Origin: Bradyrhizobium zhengyangense
Lineage (GTDB): Bacteria; Pseudomonadota; Alphaproteobacteria; Rhizobiales; Xanthobacteraceae
DNA: 64,000 nucleotides
Reading direction: 5' to 3'
Assembly: GCF_022012435.1 (NCBI RefSeq)
Contig: NZ_JAKLUA010000011.1
Span: forward strand, 62,001-126,000
Positions within the stretch are counted from its first letter, which is position 1; each line of letters opens with the position of its first letter. Shown here one piece after another: positions 25,582 to 34,420 of the stretch. The position numbers were made by a program, and so were the translations under genes. The notes under the pieces are model-generated. The model had not been told where the DNA came from. It did not search any database and saw only the letters and a program-made list of their open reading frames with translations.

Positions 25582-25611
25582 GTGTATCATTATATAGCAC
25601 GTCGGATACAC
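25582..25611 (-). promoter_or_regulatory. Candidate vapB promoter/operator inverted repeat
   Basis: GTGTATC (25582-25588) and GATACAC (25605-25611) are perfect 7-bp inverted arms separated by 16 bp. On the minus strand the spacer contains TATAAT (25589-25594), a consensus -10. The arms coincide in sequence and spacing with the GTATCC-N14-GGATAC elements seen in the 37-62 kb catabolic island. Confidence 0.55.
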
Positions 25612-25789
25612 CCTTTGAAGGCTAGGGCTCCAAGTTGATCACCGAGCTCCCGACGCAGGCAGTCGGCGCGCTGATGGTTAACCTCGCGTCGCTCTAGCTT
25701 TTCAGTCCTGAATTCCACCCGGGTGCGCCTCTTCTAGAGGTACTATTCGGAATAGCCGGTGGCCCTCTGCCGCAGCCAGTTTGGCCGGA

Positions 25790-26734
25790 CTATTCTGCCG
25801 CGCCGAACGGAGCTGCCTCGGTCATCCACGATTGGGGAGGAGGGGGGCCCCATCCACCGGCCAATACCTTCGCCATCTCCCATTTGAGCGGTTCGTCCTC
25901 GATGTCGATCGTCTGGTAGTGAGTGTTGAACAGTTCGATGCGGTGTCCGTCCGGGTCGCGGAGATAAACGAAGCGGGCATATCCGGGAGCGAAATGGCGC
26001 GCCGGGCCGTACTCCACCGACCTACCGAAGCCCATCTCGGCGAGCAGATCGCAGATGAACATGAGATGGTAGGTCTCCGGGATGGTGAAGGCGGCGTGAT
26101 GAAGGAGAGGTCCTGGGCCCGGACCTGGGGCGAACACTATGTCGTGCGGATTGCCCTTTCTCTGCAGGAAAACGAAGCTCGGTTCTTCCGATCCGTCCTG
26201 CGTAATGTACTCCGACAGTCTGAATCCGAGACGAGTGTAGAATTCGAGCGCCCGGTCCACGTGTGGTGTCAAAATCTGAAAATGGTCGAGCCGCTGCGGA
26301 CAGGCGCCGCTAAAACGGCTGGATTGCAAGATCAGACGAGGCCTCGTTTCCATGGAGGCGCAAATATCGAGAGGAACACCCGCGGCGTCGGAAACACGCA
26401 GCGTACGAGCCTGATGAGGTACCTCGACCCAGGTCGGACGATGACCTAGATCCCGGAAGAAAGCTTCTGCAGCATCCAAATCCTCTTCGGTCAGAACGCG
26501 AAAGCCAATGTGTTGCGCGCTCGGCTTGCCGCCCTGTTCCAGAACGAGGGAATGATGGCAACCTTCTTCGAGTCCTCGGAGGTAGAGGCGGTTTTCGTCT
26601 TCGCTGCTGACTACGAATCCGAGCGCGTCGACGTAGAAGCGCTTGCTCTCTTTCAGGTCTTTCACCGCGAGCACGACATGGCTTGCTCGGGTCATGTTGA
26701 ACGGTGGACGAAATACGGGTCGCGGTATCGCCAT
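25790..26734 (-). CDS. Extradiol ring-cleavage dioxygenase (type I, VOC fold)
   Basis: A 314-residue two-domain vicinal-oxygen-chelate protein. Domain 1 has the pattern ASHVVLAVKDLKESKRFYVDALGF and LYLRGLEEGCHHSLVL, typical of HpaD/BphC-type catechol dioxygenases. In domain 2 the Fe ligands are expected at RLDHFQ (His), LLHHAAF (His) and GHRIELFN (Glu). ATG 26734 follows GGGAGGA; a TTG one codon earlier is the alternative. It would cleave a dihydroxylated aromatic ring next to the hydroxyls. The SDR gene lies upstream on the same strand with about 27 bp between them. Together with the divergent FAD hydroxylase it points to an aromatic pathway; the substrate is unknown. Confidence 0.85.
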   Translation of the reverse strand: MAIPRPVFRPPFNMTRASHVVLAVKDLKESKRFYVDALGFVVSSEDENRLYLRGLEEGCHHSLVLEQGGKPSAQHIGFRVLTEEDLDAAEAFFRDLGHRPTWVEVPHQARTLRVSDAAGVPLDICASMETRPRLILQSSRFSGACPQRLDHFQILTPHVDRALEFYTRLGFRLSEYITQDGSEEPSFVFLQRKGNPHDIVFAPGPGPGPLLHHAAFTIPETYHLMFICDLLAEMGFGRSVEYGPARHFAPGYARFVYLRDPDGHRIELFNTHYQTIDIEDEPLKWEMAKVLAGGWGPPPPQSWMTEAAPFGAAE

Positions 26735-26761
26735 CAAGTCCTCCCTTGTATTGGTTTTCGT

Positions 26762-27541
26762 TCAAATCAGGCCGGGGTAGGAGCCGCCGTCCAGTTGAAG
26801 ATTCTGGCCGGTGATGAAGCCCGCCTGTACGCTGCAGAGGTAGGCACAGGCATCCCCGAATTCTTCTGGCTTTCCGAATCGCTTCGCCGGAAGCGAGTCG
26901 GCGATCCTGGTGCGTGCCTCTTCAAGCGATATTCCCAGCTCCGACATCATCCTTTCCGCCATGAAGCGCTGACGATCGGTATCGATGCGCTCGGGCAGCA
27001 TGTTGTTGATGGTGACGTTGTAGGCGGCGTATTGCCGGGCAAGCGACTTGCAGGCCGCCGTGAGCCCGGCGCGCGCGCCTGACGAGAGTTCCATCTTGGG
27101 ATGCGGCGCCTTCACCATGGCAGACGTGATATTGATGATCCGCCCGAACTTCCGGTCCCGCATTCCAGGAAGAAAGGTTTTTACGAAGTGAAGGGGCGCG
27201 AGCATGTTCTGCTCGATCGCCTCCAACCACTCCGTGCGGCCGAACTCGAGGAAATTTCCGGGCGCCGGCCCGTGATTGTTGTTGATGAGGATGTCGGGTT
27301 CGGGACAGGCCTCGATAACCGTTTGGCGACCCGATTCTTCCGCGATGTCCGCCTGGACGAACGCCACTGGCTTACCCGCGAGGGCCTCGATGGACTTTGC
27401 GGCCAGGCGAAGGCGCTCCTCATCCCGGCCGTTCAGTGTGATTTCGCAGCCCTCGCGGGCGAGCGAAGTCGCGCATGCAAAACCCAACCCCTTAGAGGAC
27501 GCGCATACGAGGGCCCGTTTAGCCGCCAAACCGAGGTCCAT
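26762..27541 (-). CDS. SDR-family oxidoreductase lacking the catalytic Tyr/Lys pair
   Basis: A 259-residue Rossmann protein with the cofactor loop ASSKGLGFACA (residues 14-24, GxxxGxG variant), NGRD, ADIAEE, the NNNHGP strand end and catalytic-type Ser140 in INITSA. At the place of YxxxK it has S153-SGA-R157, so both Tyr and Lys are replaced; TAACKSLARQ follows as usual. The C-terminus GFITGQNLQLDGGSYPGLI is normal. ATG 27541 (GGAG upstream) is preferred to a TTG at 27556. A subset of SDRs with this replacement exists; their reaction is not standard keto reduction. In this locus it may act as a dehydratase-like or binding protein in aromatic breakdown. Confidence 0.8.
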   Translation of the reverse strand: MDLGLAAKRALVCASSKGLGFACATSLAREGCEITLNGRDEERLRLAAKSIEALAGKPVAFVQADIAEESGRQTVIEACPEPDILINNNHGPAPGNFLEFGRTEWLEAIEQNMLAPLHFVKTFLPGMRDRKFGRIINITSAMVKAPHPKMELSSGARAGLTAACKSLARQYAAYNVTINNMLPERIDTDRQRFMAERMMSELGISLEEARTRIADSLPAKRFGKPEEFGDACAYLCSVQAGFITGQNLQLDGGSYPGLI

Positions 27542-27564
27542 TTCGGCTCCAAACAATATATTAT

Positions 27565-27593
27565 TTGACTTGCCCGACTTAAATAAAGATTAT
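27565..27593 (+). promoter_or_regulatory. Promoter for the GntR regulator and aromatic operon
   Basis: TTGACT (27565-27570), a 17-bp spacer and GATTAT (27588-27593) match sigma-70 boxes well, followed by GGAGGGG before the TTG start at 27635. CTTGCC (27569-27574) and GGCAAG (27604-27609) are inverted arms that could contribute to regulator binding. The region is shared with the divergent SDR gene. Confidence 0.5.
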
Positions 27594-27634
27594 CATACGT
27601 CAAGGCAAGAAATTTCTATTTCAGGAGGGGTAGT

Positions 27635-28327
27635 TTGTCGGACGCATCAGAGACGCTCGCAACGGCCGCCTACCAGAAGCTCCGTATGGACGTGATCGGA
27701 GGGATGTTTTCCTTCGGCCAAAAGCTGAAGATCCGCTCGCTGTGCGAACGTTATGGGGTCAGCGCAGCTCCGATGCGCGAGGCTCTGACCCGGGCGGCCA
27801 AAGACGGCCTCATCATGCATTCCGACCAGCGCGGCTTTTCCGTCGCGCCGTTGAGCATCGAGGATTTGGACGACCTCTTGCAGACCAGGATCGTGCTCAA
27901 CGAGTTCGCTCTCAGAAAATCGTTCGAGTACGGTGGGGCCGAGTGGGAGGAGCAGGTCCTGCTCTCATGGCACCGGCTGTCCCGCATTCCGTTTACGCCG
28001 GCTTCCGTTGACCCGGAATGGGAGCGCGCGCATCGTGTCTTCCACGCCACGCTTCTCTCCGCGTGCCGCGCGCCGCGCATTCTGGCGTATTGCGATCAGT
28101 TGTTCGACAGCGCCGACAGGTATCGGTTCATGTCTCGCGCCGCACACGTCGGCGGAGCCCGCACCGCCGACCACAAGATGATCGCCGACGCGGTGCTCGC
28201 GCACCGTCCGGACGAGGCGGTCGTCCTGCTGACACGACACTTCAGCGAGACCGCCGAACTCTGCCGGCAGCAACTGCTGTTGCAGGGAAAAGCCCAGCCC
28301 GGTGTCGTGACGCGAACGCCTTGCTAG
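27635..28327 (+). CDS. GntR-family transcriptional regulator (FadR/FCD subfamily)
   Basis: A 230-residue regulator. Residues 10-75 form the winged HTH: AYQKLRMDVIGGMFSFGQKLKIRSLCERYGVSAAPMREALTRAAKDGLI and QRGFSVAPLS. The remainder, with DLLQTRIVLNEFALRKS, HRVFHATLLSACR and DHKMIADAVLAHRPDEAVVLL, is an FCD ligand-binding domain with its metal-binding Asp/His positions. The TTG start has a strong GGAGGGG site. It sits between the divergent SDR/dioxygenase pair and the monooxygenase operon and most likely controls both in response to a pathway acid. Confidence 0.88.
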   Translation: MSDASETLATAAYQKLRMDVIGGMFSFGQKLKIRSLCERYGVSAAPMREALTRAAKDGLIMHSDQRGFSVAPLSIEDLDDLLQTRIVLNEFALRKSFEYGGAEWEEQVLLSWHRLSRIPFTPASVDPEWERAHRVFHATLLSACRAPRILAYCDQLFDSADRYRFMSRAAHVGGARTADHKMIADAVLAHRPDEAVVLLTRHFSETAELCRQQLLLQGKAQPGVVTRTPC

Positions 28328-28369
28328 GCAGCGTTCCTAAAAACAAACAAGAAGCCGAAGAGAGAGGAA

Positions 28370-29992
28370 ATGACAGGCGATTTCGAGGAAACGTTCGTTC
28401 TTATCGTAGGCGGAGGACCCGTCGGGCTGACATCCGCGATCGATCTCGCGCAGAGGGGGGTACCTTGCATTCTGATTACGGAAAACCTCGAGACGGCGAC
28501 CCAGCCCCGCTGCAATTTCGTGAATGCACGCACTATGGAGCATTTCCGTCGTCTCGGACTGGCGGAGGAAGTTCGCGCGGCGGCGCCGCTTGCCAAAATG
28601 CATCCGCGCGTAGCCTTCGTCACGCGCTTCTGCGGCCACGAATTCGGTAACATCGATCTGCTGAAGACGCGCCTTAGTGAAGGGCAGCTCGGACCGGAGT
28701 CCGGCCTGTCCATCTCCCAGCTCTTTCTGGAGCCGCTGCTGCGCCGACATGCCGAGGCCTCGGAGTCGGTCGACGTGCGCTTCGGTACACGCCTGGTCGC
28801 GCTCGGTGGGGAGGACGGCGCTCCGATCGCAACGGTCGAAGACGTGCGCACGGGAGTGCGCAAACGAATCCGGTCTCGGTACGTCATCGGTGCCGATGGG
28901 GCTCGGAGTCCGGTTCGTCGTCACTTCAACATTTCCATGGCGGGCGACGACGGGCGCATCGACAATGCGTTCGTCTCCGGCACCATGATCACGTATTTCG
29001 TTCGGGCCCCGACTCTGCTGGAGGAGAGCAGGCGTGCGCCGGCGACCATCACCTGGATCATAAATCACGACCTCCGCGCGTTCGTTTTTGCCCAGGACGG
29101 CCGCGAGCGCTGGATCATTCATTATCAGGTTCCGGAAGGCCTCGGCTGGGAGCAGGTCCGCAGCGACGAGGTGATGCGGTCGATATTCGGCAAAGACCTT
29201 CCGTACGAAATCCTCGCGGAGGGGCCGTGGACCGGCGGTTTGTCTTTGGTTGCCGCGGCATACCGGGCAGGTCCCGCTTTCCTCGTTGGCGACGCGGCGC
29301 ACCTCTACACACCTCTAGGTGGCTTCGGCATGAACACGGGCATCGGAGATGTCCTGAACCTGACTTGGAAGCTTGCGGCAGCATACTCGGGGTGGGCCGG
29401 TCCCAACCTCCTGGATTCGTACGAGGCCGAGCGGAGATCCATCGGTTTGAGGAACTCGAAGATCGGCATCCACTGCTCGAAACGGAAAGGCAAGTGGCTG
29501 ATCCCGCCGACCATCGAGGATGAAGGCGAGGCCGGTGCGCGTGCCCGGAAGACGTTCGGGGATTTCGTGGTCGTAGACGATCTCGACGAATACGACACGT
29601 CCGGACTGCAGTTGGGCGAGCGGTACGAATCCTCCCCCATCGTTTGTGCCAATGGCACTGCCGCGCCTCCGGACACATGGAGCAACTACAAGCCCGCCGA
29701 CTTTCCGGGAGCGCGTTCGCCCCACTTCTGGCCGTCGCCCGGACGCGGCTTCTACGATCTGTTGGGTCGAGACTACACCCTTGTCGATTTCGAAAGCGGA
29801 GAACCTCTCGAGGCGTTGCTCGAGGCCGCGAAGCTGCGGAGGCTCCCGCTGTCGGTGGTCCGTTGTCCCGCTCCTGGCCAGCCCTACCAATCCAAACTCG
29901 TTCTGGTCAGGCCCGACCAGCACATCGCATGGCACGGAAACGCTCCACCGGAGGATCCGACGGCTGTGATCGACCGGGTGCGCGGAGCTTGA
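28370..29992 (+). CDS. FAD-dependent aromatic monooxygenase (MhpA/TfdB/PheA-like)
   Basis: A 540-residue class A flavoprotein hydroxylase. It has the dinucleotide motif VLIVGGGPVGLTSAIDLAQRG at residues 8-28, the DG motif YVIGADGARSPVRR near 175, and the second FAD motif FLVGDAAHLYTPLGGFGMNTGIGDVLNLTWKLA near 305-337. The C-terminal 140 residues form the thioredoxin-like tail common in phenol or 3-(3-hydroxyphenyl)propionate hydroxylases. It would add a hydroxyl to an aromatic ring with NAD(P)H and O2, preparing the catechol-type substrate for the extradiol dioxygenase. The GAGAGAGGA ribosome site fits ATG 28370. Confidence 0.88.
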   Translation: MTGDFEETFVLIVGGGPVGLTSAIDLAQRGVPCILITENLETATQPRCNFVNARTMEHFRRLGLAEEVRAAAPLAKMHPRVAFVTRFCGHEFGNIDLLKTRLSEGQLGPESGLSISQLFLEPLLRRHAEASESVDVRFGTRLVALGGEDGAPIATVEDVRTGVRKRIRSRYVIGADGARSPVRRHFNISMAGDDGRIDNAFVSGTMITYFVRAPTLLEESRRAPATITWIINHDLRAFVFAQDGRERWIIHYQVPEGLGWEQVRSDEVMRSIFGKDLPYEILAEGPWTGGLSLVAAAYRAGPAFLVGDAAHLYTPLGGFGMNTGIGDVLNLTWKLAAAYSGWAGPNLLDSYEAERRSIGLRNSKIGIHCSKRKGKWLIPPTIEDEGEAGARARKTFGDFVVVDDLDEYDTSGLQLGERYESSPIVCANGTAAPPDTWSNYKPADFPGARSPHFWPSPGRGFYDLLGRDYTLVDFESGEPLEALLEAAKLRRLPLSVVRCPAPGQPYQSKLVLVRPDQHIAWHGNAPPEDPTAVIDRVRGA

Positions 29993-30025
29993 CGAACCAA
30001 AACGAACGAAAAAGCGGGAGGGAAT

Positions 30026-31447
30026 ATGGGAATCGGAGGACAAGTCGTCGTTCCGTTCGATGGGTCCGCTCCGGTCGATAGCCGACCGGACGGCCGCAGG
30101 ATCGACTTGGACGAATTCGTGGAAGGCCGATCGATCGGCGCCTTCCACCTCAATGTCGTGCTTTGGCCACTGCTGGTCACGATCGCAGATGGTTTCGATC
30201 TTGTCGTAATGGGCTATGCCGCCCCCGAGATCATCAAGATATTGAACTTCGATCGGAGCGCGATGGGCGTCATCCTGAGCTCCAGCCTGGTCGGAATGCT
30301 GATCGGCACTCCGATAGCCGGCTATCTCGGCGACCGTTTTGGCAGGAAGCCTCTGATCGTTCTGTCGACATTGCTTTTCGGCCTAGCCACGTGCTCGACC
30401 GTGCTGGCCGCTTCCGTCGCGCAGTTCTGCGCTCTTCGTTTCGTCGCGGGAGTCGGCCTTGCCGGGATCATCCCTAACGCGACCGCGCTCGTATCGGAGT
30501 TCATTCCACGCCGCGTCCGCGGTGCCTTCCTCATAGTCGTACAGCTCGGCGTGCAGATCGGAGGCATAGTACCCGGCCTCGTCGCCGCGTATCTGGTCTC
30601 CCGCTACGGCTGGGAAGTACTTTTCCATATAGGAGGCGCCGCTCCGGTGGTGCTGGCGACGGTGCTCGTTTTCGTACTGCCCGAGTCCATCAAGTACCTG
30701 TCGCTCGTTCCATCGAAGCGAGCGGAGCTTCTCAGGATCGCCAGGGCTCTCGACCCGAGGGGCCACCTTCCGGACGACGCGGTTTTCGCCTTGAAGTCCA
30801 CGGGCTCGAGGGGAGCCTTGTCCCCGCTCGTGCCGCTTCGAAACGGCATGCACATCATCACACCGCTCCTCTGGCTACTCGCGGTGGTCAATTTGTTCAC
30901 GACCCTTCTGATGGCGAGCTGGGCTCCGACGGTCTTGCGTGACATTGGACTTTCACCCGAAGCCGCCGCGCTCACGGCGACCCTGTTCGGTCTCGGAGGA
31001 TTGATCGGAAGCTTCATGCTTACGGTGGGGTTCAATCGCTATGGTTTTCTCGTCATCGTCGCTTTCTACATCGTCGCGATCCCCTCGATGGCGCTCATCG
31101 GCCAGCCGTTCGTCGATCGCGGAGTCCTGCCGTGGTTGGTTCTTGTGACCGGCATATGCGTTGCCGGTACCCAATCCGCGATCAACTCGGCTTTCGGAAT
31201 GTTATATCCAACCACCATCCGGTCGAACTGCGTCGGGTGGGGAATGGCGATCGGCCGCCTCGGAGCGATCGGAGGCCCTCTGTTCGGAGGCTTCCTGATG
31301 TCCAAGCAACTCTCCGGTACCGCTTTCTTCGAAACCGCCGCGTTGCCTCTCGTATTCGGCGTCCTGATAGCTGGCGTGCTGACGTACGCCTGCCGGCAGA
31401 GGTTCGGAGGCTGGACTTTGGATGAAAGGGCAAAGGGGGAGGCATGA
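30026..31447 (+). CDS. MFS transporter, aromatic acid:H+ symporter (AAHS)-like
   Basis: A 473-residue inner-membrane carrier with about 12 hydrophobic segments. DGFDLVVMGYAAPEIIKIL in the first membrane segment and GYLGDRFGRKPLIV between segments 2 and 3 are AAHS/MFS signatures (DGxD and motif A). PESIKYL follows segment 6, also typical of the family. It starts after GGGAGGGAAT and overlaps the hydrolase gene by 4 bp. It probably imports the aromatic acid degraded by the neighbouring enzymes. Confidence 0.88.
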   Translation: MGIGGQVVVPFDGSAPVDSRPDGRRIDLDEFVEGRSIGAFHLNVVLWPLLVTIADGFDLVVMGYAAPEIIKILNFDRSAMGVILSSSLVGMLIGTPIAGYLGDRFGRKPLIVLSTLLFGLATCSTVLAASVAQFCALRFVAGVGLAGIIPNATALVSEFIPRRVRGAFLIVVQLGVQIGGIVPGLVAAYLVSRYGWEVLFHIGGAAPVVLATVLVFVLPESIKYLSLVPSKRAELLRIARALDPRGHLPDDAVFALKSTGSRGALSPLVPLRNGMHIITPLLWLLAVVNLFTTLLMASWAPTVLRDIGLSPEAAALTATLFGLGGLIGSFMLTVGFNRYGFLVIVAFYIVAIPSMALIGQPFVDRGVLPWLVLVTGICVAGTQSAINSAFGMLYPTTIRSNCVGWGMAIGRLGAIGGPLFGGFLMSKQLSGTAFFETAALPLVFGVLIAGVLTYACRQRFGGWTLDERAKGEA

Positions 31448-32373
31448 CCGCTCCATTCGAAAACAATCGCTGGATGTCTTCGCCGCCGAACGAGATAGCA
31501 GAAAGAATAAGAGCCTTGGGGCCGGTGATAGATCCGCCCGGAACCGCGCGGATCTACGCAGACATCCTGGCTCACCAGCCGACCGACGGAGTCGACGTCA
31601 TTCCCAACATCCGCTACGGAAACGGGACCAGGCAGTCGTTGGACGTCTATCGGCCGGTTGCGACATCGGGTTCGGTGCCTGTGGTGCTGTTCTTCCACGG
31701 TGGCGGCTACAGTCGCGGCGACAAGTCCGATAGGAGCAATGTGGGTTACTTCTTTGCCCGCAACGGGGTCACGGCCTTCATCGCGAACTATGGCCTTGCC
31801 CCGGAATGCAAGTGGCCGTCTGGGGCACGCGACGTGATTGCTGCCTTGAGGTGGGCCCAGGAGAATGCGCAAGATCATGGAGGAGATCCGAGACGAATAT
31901 GTCTGCTCGGAGAATCGGCGGGAGCCGCGCACGTCGCTCTCGCTTCCTTCGTCTCCACCTTCCACAAGGGGCGACCTCTCCGAGCGGCCGGCGTGGTTCT
32001 GCAGTCCGGGTCTTACAACGTCGCTCTCGAACGCGTCGCGGCTGCGGCTTTCGGTATACCTTCTCCCGACCTGCGCAATCAGGCCTATTTCGGCGAGGAG
32101 ACTGCCCGATATTTGGAGATGTCGACGACCCGTCTGATAGATGCCCCGGACGTGCCGACCTTGATCACCTACGCGGAATACGATCCGGTTCCGATGCAGG
32201 TGCAAGCCGGAGAACTATTCGCCACCTTGGCGCTGCGGGCGTCCCATTGCCCCCTGCTACTCCGGTTGTTGGGCCATGGGCATATCTCTCAATTCAGCTC
32301 GTACAATACGGTGGATACCAGCGTAAGCGGACGGGTGCTCGATTTCGCGAAGTCTCTGCCGAGAGTCCAATGA
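31444..32373 (+). CDS. Alpha/beta hydrolase (HSL/carboxylesterase-like)
   Basis: A 309-residue hydrolase. FFHGGGYSRGD (residues about 81-91) is the HGGG oxyanion-hole motif; LLGESAGAAHVA contains the nucleophile Ser; the acid is likely Asp in YAEYDPVPMQ and the base His in LGHGHISQF. These are features of hormone-sensitive-lipase or kynurenine-formamidase-like enzymes. It begins in an ATGA overlap with the transporter and ends the operon. It may release the aromatic acid from an ester or amide, or hydrolyse the ring-cleavage product (inference). Confidence 0.85.
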   Translation: MTAPFENNRWMSSPPNEIAERIRALGPVIDPPGTARIYADILAHQPTDGVDVIPNIRYGNGTRQSLDVYRPVATSGSVPVVLFFHGGGYSRGDKSDRSNVGYFFARNGVTAFIANYGLAPECKWPSGARDVIAALRWAQENAQDHGGDPRRICLLGESAGAAHVALASFVSTFHKGRPLRAAGVVLQSGSYNVALERVAAAAFGIPSPDLRNQAYFGEETARYLEMSTTRLIDAPDVPTLITYAEYDPVPMQVQAGELFATLALRASHCPLLLRLLGHGHISQFSSYNTVDTSVSGRVLDFAKSLPRVQ

Positions 32374-33064
32374 TCCATGGAGAACTGCAATTCGGATCCG
32401 AACGCCGGCCTCAGTCCCGCATTGCGATGTCAGGGGGGCCATCGCTGAATTGCGAAGCCGAAAGCGAACGGGGCGGCGACTTCCAGGCCGCTCCACGAAA
32501 GCGCTCTATGACCACGTAGTCCAAAGCAAGCTTCATCTGAATTGACGGCGCTCTGTTGAGATACCCGGTCCTTTGGTGATGCCCACCAGAGCTCTCTTTC
32601 CAAGCGGCTTACCTAGAGCCTTACTGAGTAACACTTGCGCTATGAAGAGTAATACGAGCCGTGCCTCGGTTGTCCTGATAGTTCCTGTTGAGCGGCCCTT
32701 GGAGACGACGGTAATACTCCGGAGTGATGTCAGGCGGCAGAATGGTTGGAAGCGTTTGAACCGCGTCATTTACGTAAGGCAGACCTCTCCCGTTTCCGGG
32801 GCGACAAAGTCAGCAATGAGAAGGCGAGACAGATTTTGCTTTTGCCAAACCTCATTGGCGACGGGCAATAGAGCGTCCGGGATGGGGTCTAGAGTCTCCA
32901 AGTCGCTCTGTTCTTTTTGACGCCCAATAATCCCGGCATCATCCGACGTTTCTTCCAGCCGCTTTGGGCGTGCAGAGTGTCGGCTGCATCCCCTAGGTCT
33001 AGATTGAGCCCCGCATCGCTGGGTTCAAGGGGAAGCTCGCCGCCGCCACTGCCCCAAATAGTGA
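32374..33064. other. Intergenic region without recognised gene
   Basis: About 690 bp with only short frames that I do not recognise. It holds a perfect palindrome TTCGGATCCGAA at 32391-32402 shortly after the hydrolase stop, with no T-run, so it is not a convincing terminator. Confidence 0.4.
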
Positions 33065-33084
33065 GAATTGGTTGAAACCAATTC
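33065..33084. promoter_or_regulatory. Perfect palindrome upstream of methyltransferase
   Basis: GAATTGGTT-GA-AACCAATTC is a 9-bp inverted repeat with a 2-bp centre, 87 bp before the methyltransferase start. The length and symmetry fit a dimeric repressor or activator site. No regulator gene is adjacent. Confidence 0.4.
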
Positions 33085-33170
33085 GCGCCGTAAACGCGAC
33101 GAAAGGGGAACAAAAGGAATCTCGGTCTGTCGTATGATCCGAATCCCATTACGCCGGACAAGAGAACACC

Positions 33171-33899
33171 ATGGCACAGAATATCTACGACAATCCCGAT
33201 TTCTTCGCCGGTTACAGCCAGCTTCCGAGACAAATTCGCGGTCTGGACGGTGCGCCTGAATGGCCCTCCATACGCGCGATTTTGCCAGCGATTTTCGGCA
33301 AGCGCGTCCTCGATTTGGGGTGCGGCCTTGGTTGGACGTCGCGCTGGATGCGCAAGCAAGGCGCAAACTCGGTGCTCGGCCTGGACCTCTCCGAAAACAT
33401 GATCAGCCGGGCAAAGGCGGATACCAACGATCCAGAAATTAAATACCGGATTGCAGACCTGGAGACAGTGGAGTTGCCGCCGGCAGCCTTCGATCTCGCT
33501 TATAGTGCACTCACCTTTCACTATATCAGGGACTTCAGCCGTCTCGCGCGCATGGTCCACCAAGCGCTCACGCCCGGCGGGCATATCGTATTCACCATCG
33601 AGCATCCGATCTTTATGGCAGCGGTCCATCCGCATTGGATCGCCGACGAGGACGGGCGCAAGACTTGGCCAGTCAATTGCTATTCGATCGAGGGTGAGCG
33701 CCAGACTGACTGGTTTGCGAAAGGCGTAATCAAATATCACCGGACCATCGGCACGACGCTTAACACCTTGATCCGTGCTGGCTTCCGGATCTTAGCCGTC
33801 GAAGAGTTTGCCCCGTCCCCCGAGCAGATCACACAAACGCCAGAGCTGGAAGAAGAGTTGGAGCGACCGATGATGCTTCTGGTTTCCGCGCAACGGTAG
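33171..33899 (+). CDS. Class I SAM-dependent methyltransferase
   Basis: A 242-residue protein with motif I VLDLGCGLGWTSRWM near residues 45-59, motif II LGLDLSENMISRAK, motif III YRIADLE and a post-motif region AYSALTFHYIRDF. It belongs to the Methyltransf_11/25-type small-molecule methyltransferases acting in the cytoplasm. The gene stands alone between long non-coding stretches, downstream of a 20-bp palindrome. The substrate cannot be inferred. Confidence 0.85.
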   Translation: MAQNIYDNPDFFAGYSQLPRQIRGLDGAPEWPSIRAILPAIFGKRVLDLGCGLGWTSRWMRKQGANSVLGLDLSENMISRAKADTNDPEIKYRIADLETVELPPAAFDLAYSALTFHYIRDFSRLARMVHQALTPGGHIVFTIEHPIFMAAVHPHWIADEDGRKTWPVNCYSIEGERQTDWFAKGVIKYHRTIGTTLNTLIRAGFRILAVEEFAPSPEQITQTPELEEELERPMMLLVSAQR

Positions 33900-34420
33900 C
33901 ACCCAAAGTCAATTGTTCGGGTCGTTCGGCGCGCTTGTTGTCAATGACTGCATCGAGTCAATCAGTAATCTTCTCAAAGCCCTTGGCCATGCGCATTATG
34001 CAGATATCGCCATATTGACCAGGCGGACCAGCCGGCGGGTCGGGTCTTTCAGCGATTTTCGACTGCGGCCAAAGAACTCTCGGCCAGGACCTCGCGAAGC
34101 CACAACAGAAAGACCCCCGTCGCCGGGGATGCCTCTCGCCCAGGATTTGGGATGGCGAGAAAGCCGTTTGGGATGCGAAGCATGCGCGGATGCCTCCTAA
34201 TATTGGGCTGTTGCGCCGTCGGCTTGGAATGAAGCGGGTGGTCGGGAATGCTGGTCGTTGAGATGACCGCCAGAAGTGCCGTGCGACGTTGCCTGCTTCA
34301 AGGAACGTCTCAGCACCCTCATGAATGATGCACCACCCGTCCCCTTCATCCGATGAGCGCACTGGCGCGTCGCAGAGGGACAAGGTAGCCATCTAGGACA
34401 TGCGCACTCGTCCATGTCGG
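33900..34420. other. Intergenic region without recognised gene
   Basis: About 520 bp between the methyltransferase and the 3' end of the broken asparaginase. Short frames exist on both strands, none resembling a known family, and no clear hairpin terminator was seen. Confidence 0.4.

Noticed and set aside
32391..32402. Palindrome TTCGGATCCGAA after the hydrolase gene
   Set aside because: A 12-bp palindrome without loop or T-tract; likely chance.
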